DNA of 64,000 bases from Aliivibrio salmonicida LFI1238 (GTDB lineage Bacteria > Pseudomonadota > Gammaproteobacteria > Enterobacterales > Vibrionaceae): NCBI RefSeq assembly GCF_000196495.1, contig NC_011312.1:1736001-1800000 (forward strand). The letters are read 5' to 3'. Each line of letters opens with the position of its first letter. Positions within the stretch are counted from its first letter, which is position 1. Under the pieces are notes generated by a model, which saw nothing but the letters and a program-made list of their open reading frames with translations, had not been told where the DNA came from and searched no databases. The translations under genes and the position numbers were made by a program. Positions 8,844 through 17,064 of the stretch are shown piece by piece.

Positions 8844-9956
8844 GTGCGGTTGTGATTTATATGAATATTTATTATATAGCTCTAATTTCTTAGACTCCAA
8901 GAATTTAAGTATTTGAAGTTTAATTTTTGATTTATTCTCATTAGCTAATTTCTGTTGTATTTTTAGATTATCAACTTCCATCATTAATTCACTATTACTT
9001 TCCATATCTTGGAAGTACAGATTGATAACACAAGTACCTTGATGTTTATCATCATTTAACTCATGACTAGAGCTAACACTATATAGTTTAAGATGTTTTT
9101 TTAATTCAGGCTTAAATAAATACATACTTGAATCTAAATTTTCACCTTTAAACATTAAGTCTTTAATTTTCTTTTCAAACCACTCAATTTCTGGTGGCTT
9201 ATTACCTTTTACATTTTCATCTGGAGAAAAATAGACTTTTTTAATATCCTTATAATACAAATACATCTCTTTTGATTTAGCCAATTCAATAAGGAAATTT
9301 ATTCTATTTTCATTGGTAAAATCACCAAAAAGTATTTGTTGCATCGCCTCTTCTGATACATAGTTATTTTCTTTTAAATGCTTATGAACTCGTCGAGACA
9401 CTTTATTAATAACATTTAAACTTTCCTTTGATGAATGCTTAACTGTTAGGTTTAAGTCAATATTATTATATTCATCAAGTTTCATTTCGATTGAACAATG
9501 ATGATAAGTAATATCATCACCAAAATTTTTAGTTTTATCATTTCGTTTAATTACAATTTCAGCAATTAAATGATTAGGATCTTTACCTTCACCAGCTAAT
9601 GAGAATGTAGGATCATTATCAATTGACGATATACCAAAAGGATCATCAATTAAATCAGAAAAATCAAAGTCATGAGGAATTGCATCAACTAATGTTTCCT
9701 CACTATTCCATTGTAATTTCCGTGTTTGAACTTTAGGGTTTTCTTCTTTTGTTTGTATGGACTCTTTAAGTGTCTCAAATTCTTCAGGAGAAACACCTGT
9801 TTTAACCAAAAGAGGCCCCAAAACTTTCTTATCGTTTGAAGAAGAGAAATTACCTCTTCTTTTTAAAATTTCACGGATATCAGCAGCTTTAATCATTGGA
9901 TTGCCAATAAACTGTCTTAAATAATCACCAGTTGGAATAAAAAACAAATCAGACAT
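8838..9956 (-). CDS. Putative anti-phage protein, GapS4b-like
   Basis: The 372-aa soluble protein has no domain I can name with certainty. Its N-terminus (about residues 1-70) has a helical module with ADIREILKRRGNF and a following LLVKTGVSPEEF, a pattern I associate with proteins of small defence operons; the rest is charged, with a mixed alpha/beta middle and a long C-terminal helix. It overlaps the preceding gene by eight bases. From memory, the start and order resemble GapS4b of the two-gene GAPS4 defence system; this was not aligned. The stop codon lies inside the cassette attC. Confidence 0.6.
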   Translation of the reverse strand: MSDLFFIPTGDYLRQFIGNPMIKAADIREILKRRGNFSSSNDKKVLGPLLVKTGVSPEEFETLKESIQTKEENPKVQTRKLQWNSEETLVDAIPHDFDFSDLIDDPFGISSIDNDPTFSLAGEGKDPNHLIAEIVIKRNDKTKNFGDDITYHHCSIEMKLDEYNNIDLNLTVKHSSKESLNVINKVSRRVHKHLKENNYVSEEAMQQILFGDFTNENRINFLIELAKSKEMYLYYKDIKKVYFSPDENVKGNKPPEIEWFEKKIKDLMFKGENLDSSMYLFKPELKKHLKLYSVSSSHELNDDKHQGTCVINLYFQDMESNSELMMEVDNLKIQQKLANENKSKIKLQILKFLESKKLELYNKYSYKSQPHA

Positions 9957-10257
9957 TAGCTAAACTCCTAAAGTTAGGCTTATAGTTTCCTAAAGTGATA
10001 TTTAGTTCAGCTTCATGAGCGGCAAGAACTTTTCTCTTAATCCGATCATGATCATCTGGGAAGTAATCTGATGTTAAAATTTCCACATCACTTACACTAT
10101 CATTTGTATTTTTTCTACAATACGTAATCAATTTAGAAAGATTACTCTCGGTAAAATCATCTATTGAGGCAACTAAAAATTTACAAGTTTCATGTTCTCC
10201 TATTTTCTTTTTAAGTAGAAATGGAATGAACCGGCTAGTTAAAAACTCAACTTGCAT
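9949..10257 (-). CDS. C-terminal part of a split nuclease-like defence protein
   Basis: This 102-aa frame begins 19 bases inside the previous gene. It has an alpha/beta pattern (KFLVASIDDF, then DVEILTSDYF) and no recognisable catalytic residues. One extra base in the six-T run at 10257-10262 (A on the coding strand) would fuse it to the preceding 220-aa frame as one protein of about 320 aa. I think that is the ancestral form, with this piece as its C-terminal domain. A separate small protein started from ATG 10255-10257 cannot be excluded. Confidence 0.55.
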   Translation of the reverse strand: MQVEFLTSRFIPFLLKKKIGEHETCKFLVASIDDFTESNLSKLITYCRKNTNDSVSDVEILTSDYFPDDHDRIKRKVLAAHEAELNITLGNYKPNFRSLANV

Positions 10258-10901
10258 TTTTTATCATGTTGCATGATTGTAGAATCAGCAATATTCATAC
10301 CCGTCAAAGGATGATAAAAATACCACTCCCAATCAGAATAATGGCTTTCAATGTATGTCAATACATTGAGAATAAAAGAAACCTTTCTATTATCAACAAC
10401 ATATAGTTCTTTTATATCATAATCGTTCATAAAACGACTTGTTTGTAGTTTGATTGTAAAATCAAAATCTTCAGGATCTTTACTAGAGATATAAAATAAC
10501 ACTGGAATGTCGTTAATCTGCTTACACCCTTTATATCCAAGATTAACTTCTCGACGTTCGCTAGAACGTTGAAAACATTCAGTTGTATGGACTAAGTCGC
10601 TTATGTAACCTTTAAATTTTTGAGTTGCAGAAGATGGATATTTACTATCTTTTAGATGCTTTACTGAGATGACTAAATGGTTCAATGTATCTGATTCTAA
10701 TGAAGATTTGTAAGATACCTGAAAATCTATGCCATGCTGAGTTTTCTCTCCATTTTTAGCGGTAGGCAGAGCATGCTTCTTAGGTTTAATGCATTGAAAA
10801 TAAACGCCTTTAGGAGGCATTCCCCAGCCAATTTTATTGAAAAAGTTTTCTGCAATACTTTCACCAACTTCACCAATCGATTTAGAACGTTCACCAGCCA
10901 C
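10239..10901 (-). CDS. PD-(D/E)XK nuclease-like protein, GapS4a-like, N-terminal part
   Basis: The 220-aa product starts with SIGEVGESIAENFF, a helix carrying an acidic residue, then HGIDFQVSYKS and HLVISVKHLK, which together match the E...D...xVK layout of PD-(D/E)XK nucleases. This suggests DNA or RNA cleavage, as in restriction-type immunity. Gene order and the pattern of the partner genes resemble GAPS4 as I recall it, without alignment. It is the first gene of a roughly 2.2-kb cassette, large for an integron. The frame ends in a homopolymer, probably a frameshift rather than the true end. Confidence 0.6.
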   Translation of the reverse strand: MAGERSKSIGEVGESIAENFFNKIGWGMPPKGVYFQCIKPKKHALPTAKNGEKTQHGIDFQVSYKSSLESDTLNHLVISVKHLKDSKYPSSATQKFKGYISDLVHTTECFQRSSERREVNLGYKGCKQINDIPVLFYISSKDPEDFDFTIKLQTSRFMNDYDIKELYVVDNRKVSFILNVLTYIESHYSDWEWYFYHPLTGMNIADSTIMQHDKKCKLSF

Positions 10902-10991
10902 AATAATTCCTTATAATTATATAACCCTATGATTATAATGGATAAGCAATACTTACTGCTACTATTAATACGTAAGTCTGTCGACAAGCAC

Positions 10992-11087
10992 GCATAACGC
11001 CGCATTAAGGTGTGAGCGGCGCTTGGCTATACTTGAGCGAAGTGAAACCGCCAAGCGTTGGAATCACTCTTAAATTGTTTGTTATAG
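10992..11087 (-). other. Integron attC site (short type, 96 bp)
   Basis: GCATAAC and GTTATAG cores flank a strongly palindromic body (GCTTGGCTATACTTGAGCG with CCGCCAAGCGTTGG). It overlaps the 3' end of higA and is nearly the same as the site at 14470-14566, so two cassettes of one attC family lie in this array. Confidence 0.88.
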
Positions 11088-11396
11088 CTCAGCGATGTGT
11101 GACAGGGTTTCTGGATGACGCTGAACCAATTTTAAAAGGGTTACCGCTTGTCCATTTGGTGCGCTACGCCCTTGTTCCCAATTTTCTAATGTACGAGATG
11201 ATGTATGCAGTAAATGTGCAAACACACCACGAGACATATTAAATTGTTCACGAATACTCACGATTTCATTAGGTGAAATATCTAACTCACTGAAATCGTT
11301 AACTTGATGAGTTTTAAGGGTTAACTTACCCTCAGAATGTTCTTTAGCCTCAATAATAGCTGAACTTAACTCTGTAAATAGGTCACGATTGCTCAT
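11082..11396 (-). CDS. higA: HigA-2-type antitoxin
   Basis: The 104-aa protein has a C-terminal Xre-type helix-turn-helix (ISPNEIVSIREQFNMSRGVF, then LHTSSRTLENWEQGRSAPNG) and an N-terminal segment that binds the toxin. It strongly resembles HigA-2 of the Vibrio cholerae superintegron. HigA binds and inhibits HigB and represses the operon. Its start overlaps the higB stop by 14 bases, toxin first. The stop lies within the cassette attC. Confidence 0.92.
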   Translation of the reverse strand: MSNRDLFTELSSAIIEAKEHSEGKLTLKTHQVNDFSELDISPNEIVSIREQFNMSRGVFAHLLHTSSRTLENWEQGRSAPNGQAVTLLKLVQRHPETLSHIAEL

Positions 11397-11715
11397 TACG
11401 CCACGCCTCCATAAAAGCCTTTAATTGTTTCTTTTGGTCTGCGGTTAAATCGGACATTTCATTCTTGCCATAAATTGTCAGCAAGTAGAAACGACGTTTT
11501 TCATCGAGGAAGTAATAGATAACACGAGAGCCACCACGCTTGCCCTTGCCTTTACTTGCAACTCGAATCTTTCGCAAACCACCTGTACCTTGAATCACAT
11601 CACCCTGTTTCGGATTAGACATTAATTCAGCTTGAAAAAGTCTAAACTCTTCATCGCTGAGATACTCATTACGGTACTTTTCAAATATGGTCGATTCGAC
11701 AAATATACTTTTCAT
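11383..11715 (-). CDS. higB: HigB-2-type mRNA interferase toxin
   Basis: This 110-aa RelE-fold ribonuclease cuts mRNA on the ribosome. It shows the family pattern TGGLRKIRVASKGKGKRGG, RVIYYFLDEKRRFYLL and YGKNEMSDLT, nearly the V. cholerae HigB-2 sequence as I recall it. I place the start at ATG 11713-11715, matching the known MKSIFVEST N-terminus; an upstream TTG-type start would add eight residues. A TATACT -10-like element lies just upstream, so the cassette likely carries its own promoter. Confidence 0.92.
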   Translation of the reverse strand: MKSIFVESTIFEKYRNEYLSDEEFRLFQAELMSNPKQGDVIQGTGGLRKIRVASKGKGKRGGSRVIYYFLDEKRRFYLLTIYGKNEMSDLTADQKKQLKAFMEAWRNEQS

Positions 11716-11801
11716 ATGTAAAGTATACGCAAGTAACATACAGATAGCAAAACTGTACGTTATTAACGTAGTTAATTTTTTGAAAGCGATGCTAACCTGA
11801 G

Positions 11802-11929
11802 CTATAACGCCGCGTTAAGTGGTGAGCAACGCAGACCACCGCACCTAAACCATTGTGCCGTAAACACTAAACCTGAATTAAACCGAAAATGCCGAGCGTT
11901 GGGAATCCGTCTTAAACGCTTTGTTATGT
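11802..11929 (-). other. Integron attC site (VCR-like)
   Basis: The site has CTATAAC and GTTATGT ends, GCCGCGTTAAGTGGTGAGC near one end and CGAGCGTTGGGAATCCGTC near the other, with the TTGTGCCGTAAACACTAAAC block shared with its neighbours. On the minus strand it reads like a V. cholerae repeat. Confidence 0.88.
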
Positions 11930-12373
11930 TTCTTGATTTTCGAAAGGCTCATTTCTGGTGACCTTATGAAAGTGAGGGTTGGCTAAAAAGCCAAGAATAG
12001 AAAAGAAGATCATTAGGGCAGCCAAAACAGAAAAGAGCTCAAGCCAACTATATAGTGCATCAAAACTACTCGATATCAGAGACTCTTTTTGTATTGCCAA
12101 TTTACATTTAGCATAGGTTTCGTCTTGTAAATTACAAATCATAGAATCAAATGATTCATATTGTTTTTGTGTCGAAAACTCAACCTCATATTTTAGCTTA
12201 TAAGCTTCACTCTCAATTGGTATAGCAAGTGTGAAAACTTGTTGCACTGATATTATACATAGAGTTGCTAAAGCAAGCCCCCCTTTGAAAAGAGTTATGT
12301 AACCTGCACGGCTAGTAAGCATATGCACTAAATATTCAACCTGTAACACCAAAAAATCCATAGCCTTATTCAT
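11924..12373 (-). CDS. Cassette-encoded membrane protein of unknown function
   Basis: About 149 aa; I recognise no family. Two hydrophobic helices, at about residues 27-48 and 107-131, flank a hydrophilic loop of some 55 residues with two Cys, so a two-pass inner-membrane protein is likely. The second ATG (12371-12373) is preferred because AAGGA lies seven bases upstream; the first ATG two codons earlier is too close to it. The stop overlaps the attC core, as usual for integron cassettes. Confidence 0.7.
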   Translation of the reverse strand: MNKAMDFLVLQVEYLVHMLTSRAGYITLFKGGLALATLCIISVQQVFTLAIPIESEAYKLKYEVEFSTQKQYESFDSMICNLQDETYAKCKLAIQKESLISSSFDALYSWLELFSVLAALMIFFSILGFLANPHFHKVTRNEPFENQET

Positions 12374-12409
12374 TATCATGTCCTTAGTAAATACTGGATA
12401 CCGCCTGAA

Positions 12410-12538
12410 ACATAACGCCCAATTAAGGGGTGAACAACGCCTCCACCCAAATCTAAAGTATTGTGCCGTAAACGCTAAATTTGAAGTAGAAGCAAAAATG
12501 CCGAGCGTTGTTAATTCCTCTTAAATTGCTTGTTAGGC
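12410..12538 (-). other. Integron attC site (VCR-like)
   Basis: ATAACGCCCAATTAAGGGG at one end and CTTAAATTGCTTGTTAGGC at the other are typical VCR ends, with the TTGTGCCGTAAACGCTAAA central block. The stop codon of the 12538-12993 gene touches the core. Confidence 0.9.
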
Positions 12539-12993
12539 TACAGCTTTCTCAACTTCACCTTTACATCTTTGGTATCTAGCCCCAAACACTTTGCTATTGT
12601 AAGGCGGTGACGTCCATTCCCGTCTATGTAATATTTACCGTTGGATAGTATAACCCTCGGCAACTCGTCAATATCATTTGGATTAACAAGTATATTTTCA
12701 AAATCTTGAATTGAAGTAAATCCTGTGAAATGATCTTGCTTCTTTAGTGTCTCTAAACTGTCTAGCCAAGTATCGTAGTTATCTCCCTTATTTATACCTG
12801 CTAGCTCACTTAGGTTAATTTTAGCTTCTACTTCACTAAACTCTTCTTCCAACCAAACAGTCTCGAAATGATACCCTTTTATTTTATCGATATCATTTGA
12901 CAGGTTTAAACATTCAAGTTTCTGACTCGTGGTCATTCTTTCTAGCGCCGCTGAATTCGCACCATATTTCTTGCCAAATTGTGAAAAATCCAT
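12538..12993 (-). CDS. ParB/sulfiredoxin-fold-like cassette protein
   Basis: This 151-aa soluble protein ends in a region with GKYYIDGNGRHRLTIAKCLG, the signature of ParB N-terminal/sulfiredoxin-type nucleotide-binding domains (DGNGRHR). Family members include CTP switches, nucleases and kinases, so the reaction is uncertain. The first 90 residues are helical and acidic and not recognised. It stands alone in its cassette. I infer a possible role in DNA or nucleotide handling, perhaps defence, from the domain only. Confidence 0.7.
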   Translation of the reverse strand: MDFSQFGKKYGANSAALERMTTSQKLECLNLSNDIDKIKGYHFETVWLEEEFSEVEAKINLSELAGINKGDNYDTWLDSLETLKKQDHFTGFTSIQDFENILVNPNDIDELPRVILSNGKYYIDGNGRHRLTIAKCLGLDTKDVKVKLRKL

Positions 12994-13017
12994 TTTTTAT
13001 TCCAATGTTGATTTGTA

Positions 13018-13143
13018 GCCTAACGCCCAATTAAGGTGTGAAGCACGCGACCTCAACACTTAATTTGACCACCGTAAACACTAAACTAAACCCAAACCAA
13101 AAACGCCAAGCGTGCTGAATCACTCTTAAATTGCTTGTTAGCG
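13018..13143 (-). other. Integron attC site (VCR-like)
   Basis: GCCTAACGCCCAATTAAGG and CTTAAATTGCTTGTTAGCG form the two ends, with an inner AAGCACGCGACC / CCAAGCGTGCTG pair that can fold. It lies between the stop of the 13138-13884 gene and the start of the ParB-like cassette. Confidence 0.9.
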
Positions 13144-13884
13144 TACATATACTCCCGACGACTCTTTTAATGCGTCTCTGAGTTCTCCAATCAACTTTAG
13201 GTACTGCTCATGACTACCAATTGCCTGCCCTGTGCAGTTTACATTCCCATGTATATCAGTTGATTGATTAGTGTGTTTCTTCCAAAAAACCGACATAGAA
13301 CTAAAATGACCTTCATCTTGAAGTTTATAAATAGCTGTCAACAAATTTGAATCTAAAACCATTCCGTAAACATTTACAACACGATCTAATCCATTTAAAC
13401 CTCTAAGAATTGAAGTTGAAAATATCATTTTCCAATTAAAGCTCTCCCCTACCGTTACCAATTCGGTAGGTTTGTCATCAAAGCACATACCTTGAGCTTT
13501 GCTTAAATTTTCAGGTTTAAGCAACGTAGTTAAACTAATCGCCCCTTTAGCAAGGGGATAACCCTGTATTGCTAATAGCTCCTCGTGAGTTGCATATTCC
13601 GTATACAACCAGCGAAACGGCTCGAGTAAATGTTGAATACTCTCTTCTACTTGAGTCTCAATTAACATACCAATTCGAGCTTCATCGGCCACTTTTTCGC
13701 GTTGATTCTGAATCTGTATGTAGGTGAGATGTAGTGAGTAAATGGATGACAAACCAATGATCACAAGCAGAAGTTTACCTCGGTAACGTAATTTACCTTT
13801 TAAGTCTATCGTGTTTCCAAAAATACCTACAGTTGCTGCTATTGCAGAGAATATTATAGGTACATAATTTAATATGTCGTCCAT
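13138..13884 (-). CDS. Cassette-encoded membrane-anchored protein of unknown function
   Basis: The 248-aa protein has two hydrophobic helices near the N-terminus (about residues 6-24 and 37-56) and a soluble domain of about 190 residues, probably cytosolic or periplasmic depending on topology. I recognise no motif or family. The soluble part has a helical first half and a mixed second half with two Cys. It begins close to the preceding attC at 13923 and stops within its own attC, a complete one-gene cassette. Confidence 0.7.
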   Translation of the reverse strand: MDDILNYVPIIFSAIAATVGIFGNTIDLKGKLRYRGKLLLVIIGLSSIYSLHLTYIQIQNQREKVADEARIGMLIETQVEESIQHLLEPFRWLYTEYATHEELLAIQGYPLAKGAISLTTLLKPENLSKAQGMCFDDKPTELVTVGESFNWKMIFSTSILRGLNGLDRVVNVYGMVLDSNLLTAIYKLQDEGHFSSMSVFWKKHTNQSTDIHGNVNCTGQAIGSHEQYLKLIGELRDALKESSGVYVR

Positions 13885-13922
13885 GAATTACCTTCGCTAT
13901 TTTCAATGATATACGCTTTGTA

Positions 13923-14048
13923 CGCTAACGCCGCATTAAGTAGTGAGCAACACTATCACCTTACTAAACCATTGCACCGTAAACACAAAACTCAACTTGA
14001 ATTGAAAACGCCGAGTGTTGCGAATCTGTCTTAAATGCCTTGTTAGGT
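13923..14048 (-). other. Integron attC site (VCR-like)
   Basis: CGCTAACGCCGCATTAAG at one end and GTCTTAAATGCCTTGTTAGG at the other, with ATTGCACCGTAAACACAAAAC between, match the other VCR-like sites in the array. Confidence 0.9.
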
Positions 14049-14328
14049 TACCTACATGATGCCGCCAAAGTTTAGCACCAAGATGCTGAATTGGTTACAA
14101 AACTACTGGCTTTCGACGCAGAAGTAAAACTGAAAACTACGAAACTCAAACCCAACTAACAAAACGAACTTGGCTAAGAAGCTACATACGCTAAAAACCA
14201 CAGTTCGAAGTATTTTTACTGGCAAAGGATTCGTTCGACCAACCTTACAACCAAGTACGACTAAAACCAATATTCACGGATTAGCCACCAAGAAAAAGAA
14301 GCCACACCAAAGGACTATCACGAAAAAG

Positions 14329-14481
14329 TTAGAACCAGTAAGTGACAACCCAACCGCGAACGCTTCCCATATAGTGCCACCGGAAAGTTCCTGTGATTAG
14401 CAAACCAACAGGTGCAAAGCACAATAACCAGACAAGCTCTCGAAATAAAACCCCTTTTCTACTCTTGTAAACTAACTCCAC
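14329..14481 (-). CDS. Possible 50-aa cassette protein with one membrane helix
   Basis: The cassette between attC sites 13923-14048 and 14470-14566 has no obvious gene. The best candidate in the array's orientation starts at a GTG inside the upstream attC (14479-14481) and encodes 50 residues with one hydrophobic helix (LVWLLCFAPVGLLITG) ending in WVVTYWF. Short genes that start within attC are known in Vibrio integrons, but there is no clear ribosome site here. The rest of the cassette (14049-14328) has no gene I can support. Confidence 0.3.
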   Translation of the reverse strand: MELVYKSRKGVLFRELVWLLCFAPVGLLITGTFRWHYMGSVRGWVVTYWF

Positions 14482-14566
14482 ATTAAGGTGTGAGCGACGC
14501 TTGGCTATACTTGAGCGAAGCGAAACTGCCAAGCATTGCGAATCACTCTTAAATGCATTGTTAGCT
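14470..14566 (-). other. Integron attC site (short type, 97 bp)
   Basis: It is a near twin of the site at 10992-11087, sharing GGTGTGAGCG, the GCTTGGCTATACTTGAGCG arm and AATCACTCTTAAAT, with ACTAAC and GTTAGCT cores. The stop of the metallo-beta-lactamase-fold gene lies in it. Confidence 0.88.
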
Positions 14567-15402
14567 TAATTTTACGTAAACACTTATTTTTTTGTACGCC
14601 TTTACAGTAGTCGGCTTAACTCCTCTTTGGTACCAATCAAGATATTTGCAAGTACCTTGAATCTTGTACTCTGACGCTTGTTGAATTGCGCTATTTCTAG
14701 GGTGCTTGAACCTTTTATTAAAACCAAATGAGAAACATGCTATTGCCTTCCTACTTGCTGATTTCGGAATGGCACTGTCAATGACCTCAGCGCCATGGTG
14801 GCATGCCATTAAAGCATTATAATTTGCTGACATTTGAATTTTAGGTAAATACTTAAAGCATTTATCTCCCGTAAAAAGATAGTTTTTCTTCGGCAAGTTT
14901 AGAGAGTATGAAATTCCACTATTGTTTGAATCATTGTCAATCCAGTTAGCATGTCCTTGAAGTCTCCCTCCATTGGCTAGCTTCAACTTAATATAGCCAC
15001 AATTTTTACTTGAGTGAGGGACGATGTAGAATCCTTTACAAGCATCCATTACTTCCAAAATAAACTGAAGATTAGTTATAGTTAGATATTTATCAGAGAT
15101 TGTATTTTTGCATTCTTGATTAAACGCCTCTATGTTAAGAGGAAAAATAAAATATTCAGATAATATCTTACTCTTGACATAATAATTAGCTAAAACATTA
15201 TACCTTTCGATTATGTTTAATCTATTAAATCTATTAAATTTATTAGATTTTAATGAGTTTAGTTTTCTATTAAAGTCACGAATATTGGTCTTGCCTTTTC
15301 CATGCAAATACGAGTAATGGTCTGTATCGAAGTGAGTAATAAAAGTAAAACAGTCTCTTTCAAAAGACTTATGCCAAATCTGGTTAGTTAGAATATATGT
15401 AA
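14561..15402 (-). pseudogene. Metallo-beta-lactamase-fold hydrolase, 5' end lost to IS982
   Basis: Reading the minus strand up to the IS982 edge shows ITHFDTDHYSYL, the HxDxDH zinc motif, followed further on by LFTGD, ALMACHHGAEV and FSFGFNKRFKHPR, the pattern of ComEC/Rec2-type metallo-beta-lactamase domains. No start codon precedes the motif before the IS at 15402, so the N-terminal strands are missing, and the flank beyond the IS is unrelated. An in-frame TTG at 15305-15307 lies after the zinc motif, so a product from it would be inactive. The gene is the right-most surviving cassette. Confidence 0.7.
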
Positions 15403-16402
15403 CCTGAATTCTGGATAAAACATGCTTTAAGCGAGGATTAGTTCAAATTCACATTCTGATAGCTTAATTCGTGGCTTTTGTTTTTTTAAACAATAAGCCA
15501 CAACGCCTGAAATTACATTTAGCATGAAACCAGTCACGCTACGATGACGGCTATGTTCAATTTGAGAGATATTCTTCAATTGGTCATTTATCGTTTCGAT
15601 AATGTATCTCTTTGATAACATAGCCTTATCAAAAGCACTTATCTCTTTTGCTTTCATGTTTTTTCGCGAGGTAGTCACTAAATCGACATCAGAGTTCTTT
15701 AAGCTCTCACTCAACTTTTTACCTATGTACCCTTTATCAGCGTACAATTTCCCCGAGAGTTCTTTGCATAAATCAGGTACAGGAGTCCTATCATTTACAT
15801 TGCCAGCTGTGATTTTCAGCGAAATAATTTCTCCAAGATGGTTAATCAATAAATGAAGTTTGAAGCCGAAAAACCATCCCATGGTACCTTTTCCTCTTTT
15901 CGCAACACCATCAAAGACTTTATGGCGAGGAATTCGAATGTTATGGCATACTTTAAGACTCGTGGAGTCAACAAAAGCAATGCCAGTCGGCTTACCTTTG
16001 ATAGATTGAAAATAGGCACACATTGGGGCGATTAGGCTAGGCATTTTGCTCACAAATCGAGTGTAGCTAAGTAAATTTGGAAAGTATCCTTTCCAATATT
16101 GATGAACTAACCCGATATAGAAGTTCTTGAAATCTCTATGATTTGATTGATGAAAAGCGATGACAATAGTCATACATTCACTAGTAGACATTACTGACTG
16201 ACGTTTTCTTTTTCTCTCACTAGCCTCAACAAGGTATTTTTCCCATTGAGATAAGAATTGATAACAAAAATCATCGACATCACAAAATATATCAACTAAT
16301 TTATTCATCTTGCCCACCTTTTAAAATACGTTCAAATAATTCTTGGTCGAAAGATCTGATCGTTAGGTGGGCAATTAGTTCAGCCTTATCCAGAATTCAG
16401 GT
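15402..16402 (-). mobile_element. IS982-family insertion sequence, copy 1
   Basis: The element is 1001 bp with inverted repeats ACCTGAATTCTGGATAA / TTATCCAGAATTCAGGT and one transposase gene on the minus strand. Copy 2 (51878-52878) has the same length and an apparently identical protein. The flanks (TATGTA and TAGTTA) do not match as a target duplication, unlike copy 2, which points to a later rearrangement at this site. Confidence 0.9.
15427..16317 (-). CDS. IS982-family transposase (copy 1)
   Basis: The 296-aa transposase has a DDE domain with GIAFVDSTSLKVC (first Asp), KLYADKGYIGKKL (second Asp) and RYIIETINDQLKN (Glu), as in IS982. The N-terminal half has the helical SECMTIVIAFHQSNHRDFKNFY region. 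The frame is intact, so it may be active. Its promoter would lie in the 85 bp between the start and the right inverted repeat. Confidence 0.92.
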   Translation of the reverse strand: MGKMNKLVDIFCDVDDFCYQFLSQWEKYLVEASERKRKRQSVMSTSECMTIVIAFHQSNHRDFKNFYIGLVHQYWKGYFPNLLSYTRFVSKMPSLIAPMCAYFQSIKGKPTGIAFVDSTSLKVCHNIRIPRHKVFDGVAKRGKGTMGWFFGFKLHLLINHLGEIISLKITAGNVNDRTPVPDLCKELSGKLYADKGYIGKKLSESLKNSDVDLVTTSRKNMKAKEISAFDKAMLSKRYIIETINDQLKNISQIEHSRHRSVTGFMLNVISGVVAYCLKKQKPRIKLSECEFELILA

Positions 16403-16412
16403 TAGTTAGATA

Positions 16413-16800
16413 TTGGTTAGAGTGTTGTTACCTGAGTTAATTAAACCTTTTCCTAAAACTACATTCTTGATTGACGATTCAGCAGCTGAAACATGGAAAT
16501 GTACGACATATCATGGCAAGTACGGCAGAGGCTTTCAGTATTCAAATATTGCTATAGAGACCGCACTGATGATAAAAGGGATATTTTCCCTCCCTGAATA
16601 CGTTTCAGAGCTTTATTAACTCGATTTTCAAACTAATGGAAGTACCGTTAGCATCCCCTGACTATACTTGAATTCGCAAGCGTTCAAAGATGATAGAAGT
16701 AAAGTCTCGGGGCAGCGTTCGTCATATAGTCATTGATTCAAGAAGTCTGAAATATTTGGAGATGGAGCTTATGATACAAAAGAGTTCAATAAAGTACTGT
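16413..16800 (+). pseudogene. Decayed IS5-type transposase fragment
   Basis: A 68-codon stretch contains LIDDSAAETWKCTTYHGKYG and SNIAIETALMIKGIFSLP, the N-terminal DDE region of Vibrio IS5-type transposases. After a frameshift near 16600 the text continues as FKLMEVPLASPDYT, then a stop, then RGSVRHIVIDS and further pieces to about 16800. Several frameshifts and stops make it non-functional. From there to 16983 I see nothing recognisable. Confidence 0.75.
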
Positions 16801-17064
16801 AACGAAAATAATGTTTTCAACCCTTGATCATACTTTATCGCTATTAGGTTATTTGATACACCTAAACGCCCAGCTTACTCGACCAACCTCCAAAGTCCTC
16901 TTTTTCATGAAAGAATCTATCAAATTGATCACCTTTAGCTAGCTCAAAGTAATATTTTGATCTTAATCACAACCGAAATAAATGTAAGCGTGCGGGGAAC
17001 TACACCTAACAAATAAAATTCATTATGCGTATCTTACGATCTTTCATTTAACGAGAACGTAATT

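Noticed and set aside
14170..14400. Plus-strand frame of 76 codons in the gene-less cassette
   Set aside because: It uses a TTG start without ribosome site, has low-complexity Lys/Thr-rich text, and runs against the array orientation; it looks like a chance frame.
15402..16402. IS982 copy 1 as a simple insertion into the metallo-beta-lactamase gene
   Set aside because: The flanks do not form a target duplication and the right flank is an IS5-type remnant, not the missing N-terminus.
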